Origin: Cyanobacteria bacterium REEB67
GTDB lineage: Bacteria; Cyanobacteriota; Vampirovibrionia; Obscuribacterales; Obscuribacteraceae
Assembly (NCBI GenBank): GCA_018971775.1
Contig: JAGXAB010000066.1
Span: 1 to 36,158, forward strand
Direction: 5' to 3'
DNA: 36,158 bases
The position numbers were made by a program, and so were the translations under genes. The notes beneath the pieces are model-generated. The model was not told where the DNA came from. It ran no database searches and was given only the letters and a program-made list of their open reading frames with translations. How positions within the stretch are numbered: position 1 is the first letter of the stretch; each line of letters starts with the position of its first letter. Positions 34,237-36,158 of the stretch are shown here, piece by piece.

Positions 34237-34377
34237 CGTTCTCTCTGGCCTGAAATTAGCCGTCTATCGTGTTGTCGGAATTGGTTCGAATCTTTCAACT
34301 GAAAAGTTTTGACTCATTAATCGTGTAGAAACGTGTTAGAAAATTCGTTCAAATTCTAGCGACCATGAGTGAAAGCT

Positions 34378-34734
34378 TCACCCGATCATTGACCCTGCGA
34401 CAATCTTCCATCCATCTTCCCCGCGCGCCCAGACGCGCATAAATCTCAATTCGAATCTTCTATTCTCCGCCTCGAATTGGCTCGTGCAGATAACAACCGC
34501 CGCACTACCTTGATCGATAAGTTCCATCTCGGTCATTTCCACCTTTGAAAATCTCTGACCTTGTCCCGGGCTTATGTGCTTCGAGGATTTGCTTTTTTGG
34601 GTTTCCTGGCCCGGCCTGCCGCTACAAAAAACATCGATTCGGCGACGTACCGCTCAAAAAAAGCGGGCGCCAGGACCGAGTACCGCCTGGAGAAGCTCTT
34701 CTTCCAGTGTTTCGATTTCGCTGCTTGTCGACAG
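34378..34734 (-). pseudogene. Broken SnoaL/DUF4440 (NTF2-like) gene
   Basis: The minus strand from 34734 to the TGA at 34378-34380 (119 codons, normal for DUF4440) reads as one domain, but is interrupted. Start side: EIETLEEELLQAVLGPG ... FF, then an in-frame TGA inside a run of seven T (about 34640-34662 region). Removing one T gives ERYVAESMFFVAAGRARKP; a shift at the following A6 run gives KQILEAHKPG; a shift at GGGACAAGG returns to the original frame: RFSKVEMTEMELIDQGSAAV, then FELRFMRVWARGEDGWKIVAG and stop. A GGAGGAAG ribosome site precedes CTG at 34732-34734, where an ATG may have been. Three one-base changes, all at homopolymers: either true decay or sequencing error. Confidence 0.68.
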
Positions 34735-34954
34735 TCAGCTCTTCCTCCATGACTCGAAAGTAGCCGATCGCATTAACGTGTATCAAAAGCTTGCCGCAGC
34801 GATTTTGCAAACGGGGCCCGATGCCTCCCCTTTTTGTGCCATCGCTGGTGGTGCCGGAGGGGCTGGTTGTCATTGATTTCGTAGGTCCTGCTCTTACCAT
34901 CCCCATTCTTTCAAGTGAAGTATTATAAGAGTTGTGCGTTGCCTGGAGAGTGTT

Positions 34955-35437
34955 TTGCTGATCATACGAGACTGGACCGCAGCTGACGCCCGGGGCATAC
35001 TCGATGTCCATTATGCGGCCGTTCATGGCGCTCCTGTCAATTATTACGATGAGGATCGGCTGGACGAATGGTCGCCCACAGTGGACGATGATCGCGTCCG
35101 GCAATTTTTGGCTAGATCCGGGCAGGAAGACGAAATCACTCGGGTTGCCGTGCAAAAAGACGTTATTGTCGGATTTGGCACGGTCGTGCCGATCTTGAAT
35201 GAATTGCGAGCCTGTTATGTCCATCCCCGCCACAATAGGCAGGGAATTGGTAAGCGCCTGTTGGCGGTCCTGGAGGACGAGGCGAGAACGGCCGGTGTGA
35301 GTTGGCTCAATCTAAATTCCTCCTTGAATGCCGAGGATTTTTACCGGACCGCCGGCTATACGGCTGATGGATTGGGGCGCCACCGGCTTGCTTCGGGAAA
35401 TTCGATCAGTTGCGTACACATGTATAAATTCCTCTAG
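34955..35437 (+). CDS. GNAT-family N-acetyltransferase
   Basis: 160 residues from TTG 34955, with GGAGAG 4-6 bases upstream; the GTG at 34934 is an alternative that lacks one. Acetyl-CoA-dependent acetyltransferase: IRDWTAADARGILDVHYAAV at the N-terminus, VGFGTVVPILNELRACYVHP for beta-4/beta-5, and the acetyl-CoA pyrophosphate loop RQGIGKRLL. The last part, FYRTAGYTADG, is also typical. Acceptor unknown (amine, amino acid or protein). A TATTAT at 34921-34926 is a possible -10. Bases 34735-34954 otherwise show nothing coding that I trust. An aminotransferase gene follows after 160 bases. Confidence 0.85.
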   Translation: MLIIRDWTAADARGILDVHYAAVHGAPVNYYDEDRLDEWSPTVDDDRVRQFLARSGQEDEITRVAVQKDVIVGFGTVVPILNELRACYVHPRHNRQGIGKRLLAVLEDEARTAGVSWLNLNSSLNAEDFYRTAGYTADGLGRHRLASGNSISCVHMYKFL

Positions 35438-35597
35438 TTGACATGGGCAAAACGGTAACCAGTGGCCGCATAACAGCGATTTATAAGCAAGTTCTCAAGT
35501 AGCAATTGCGTGGAAGGCGTACAATTGTCGATGCCCGGAATCTGATGGTGATTTTTTGCCCTCAAATCCGGAGCGCCCTATTATGGAGTGGAAAAAA

Positions 35598-36158
35598 ATG
35601 GCTCAAAATCTCAAAGCAGCCAGTGCTAAATCTCTGGAAGTACTTGAGCTGATTGGGAAGAAAGAGCTTTCCTCTACGGAGCGGAAGCAGGTAATTGAAG
35701 ATTCGGTCAATTACTGGACGGATCATGTCAATCCTGGATTCTTGCAATACCGTAAGTCTGTCAGCACCGATTACACGGCGGTTGAGTGGGACGATAGCGG
35801 GGCTATCTTCCGTGATGTAAACGGTCAGGAATTTATCGACGTATTGGGCGGTTACGGCGTTTATAACGTCGGGCACCGCCATCCTCGTGTAGTCAAAGCT
35901 GTGCGCGAGCAGTTGGAGAAGCAGGCAATTCACTCCCAGGAATTGATCGATCCGCTGCGCACCTATCTAGCCCATCTTGTTTCACTTATCACCCCCGGCG
36001 ATCTTCAGTATTCTTTCTTCACAAATTCCGGCACGGAGTCGGTCGAAGCTTGTTTGAAAATGGCCATGCTCACCACCGGCCGTCATCATATGGTCGGCAC
36101 CATTGGTGGTTTCCACGGCAAAACATTGGGCGCCTTGGGCGGTACTTCTAAGGCCGTC
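35598..36158 (+). CDS. patA: Putrescine aminotransferase, 5' part (cut by window end)
   Basis: 187 codons of a class III PLP aminotransferase, still open at the window edge. ATG 35598 is preferred: GGAG lies 9 bases upstream; ATG 35583 is also in frame. The sequence follows E. coli PatA (YgjG) closely: DHVNPGFLQYRKSVS, AVEWDDSG, GQEFIDVLGGYGVYNVGHR, QAIHSQELIDPLR, FFTNSGTESVEACLKMA (PLP phosphate binding) and GGFHGKTLGALG. It would convert putrescine plus 2-oxoglutarate to 4-aminobutanal plus glutamate. The PLP lysine lies beyond the window. Other class III enzymes (ornithine, acetylornithine) lack the HVNPGFL segment, so PatA is most likely. Complete length expected ~450 residues. Confidence 0.87.
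   Translation, partial: MAQNLKAASAKSLEVLELIGKKELSSTERKQVIEDSVNYWTDHVNPGFLQYRKSVSTDYTAVEWDDSGAIFRDVNGQEFIDVLGGYGVYNVGHRHPRVVKAVREQLEKQAIHSQELIDPLRTYLAHLVSLITPGDLQYSFFTNSGTESVEACLKMAMLTTGRHHMVGTIGGFHGKTLGALGGTSKAV

Larger units (their letters stand above)
33970..34360. repeat. Array of AT-rich dyads with TTAGA and TTCGAA motifs
   Basis: No coding signal is visible in about 500 bases between the AbiEi-like gene and the broken gene. Instead there are related elements: TTAGATTTTA then TTCGAA (33970-33979, 33989-33994); GGTTAGA/TCTAACC around AATTCGAATT (34158-34185), with another TTCGAA at 34187-34192; a perfect 11-base inverted repeat CGTTAGATATT/AATATCTAACG (34209-34236, 6-base loop); TTCGAA at 34285-34290; and GTTAGA...TCTAGC (34335-34360). 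Such a density of one 6-base palindrome plus shared TTAGA arms is well above chance. They could be multiple operators or palindromic repeats. Confidence 0.65.

Noticed and set aside
34278..34300. GGTTCGAATC, resembling a tRNA T-loop
   Set aside because: The flanking bases do not pair as a T-stem, and no acceptor or anticodon arm lies upstream; it belongs to the TTCGAA array.
34545..34876. Three overlapping plus-strand open frames
   Set aside because: They are antisense to the decayed DUF4440 gene, whose minus-strand translation is far more protein-like.
34622..35233. Minus-strand open frame of 203 codons
   Set aside because: Overlaps the GNAT gene and the start of the broken DUF4440 gene in another frame; low-complexity translation without a domain.
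35438..35443. Perfect TTGACA after the GNAT gene
   Set aside because: No -10-like hexamer occurs 16-18 bases downstream, so it is not called as a promoter for the aminotransferase gene.

Overview
The window looks like ordinary chromosome from a GC-balanced, non-photosynthetic bacterium. My best guess is a relative of Cyanobacteria in the Melainabacteria/Vampirovibrionia, perhaps Obscuribacterales. This is inference: the GyrA C-terminal domain has the QxRxTRG-type box and blade sequences I associate with cyanobacterial and plastid GyrA, and large Ser/Thr kinases, TPR membrane proteins and B12-dependent enzymes are present, but no photosynthesis gene is. I see no phage, transposase, CRISPR array, rRNA or tRNA.

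Layout. 1-7.0 kb: an Rrf2 regulator, then a minus-strand lysS with a small gene behind it, divergent from gyrA; a small Cys-containing protein; a ~490-base intergenic stretch with mutually exclusive hairpins; and a leucine-rich-repeat-variant protein. 7.0-13.5 kb: an OmpR-type response regulator (TTG start, palindrome over its promoter), divergent from a four-gene envelope cluster: TPR membrane protein, DUF4239 bestrophin-like protein, TolC-family protein with an unusual DUF1232-like N-terminus, and an exported protein of unknown function. 13.5-17.1 kb, minus strand: acyl-CoA mutase large subunit, glycosyltransferase, sugar epimerase. 17.1-19.9 kb: cystathionine beta-synthase and cystathionine gamma-lyase, i.e. 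reverse transsulfuration. 19.9-23.9 kb, minus strand: zinc-finger membrane protein, zinc-ribbon/kinase/TPR protein, acyltransferase. 24-30.1 kb: a beta-hydroxyacid dehydrogenase, a small acidic protein, then a PstS-like lipoprotein whose stop codon abuts the start of cobalamin-dependent methionine synthase metH. 30.2-36.2 kb: aldo/keto reductase, a deaminase with a signal peptide, a membrane-anchored ABM-domain protein, an AbiEi-like DUF6088 protein, ~0.5 kb of AT-rich inverted repeats, a previously open but now broken SnoaL/DUF4440 gene, a GNAT acetyltransferase and the 5' part of a putrescine aminotransferase gene cut by the window end.

Functional links. MetH, cystathionine beta-synthase and cystathionine gamma-lyase together connect methionine, homocysteine and cysteine. 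MetH and the mutase both need B12, yet I see no cobalamin riboswitch before either. Most likely places for something undescribed: the inverted-repeat array beside the AbiEi-like gene, the exported deaminase, the DUF1232-TolC polypeptide, the alternative-hairpin leader near 6.2 kb, and the zinc-finger/kinase/acyltransferase operon.
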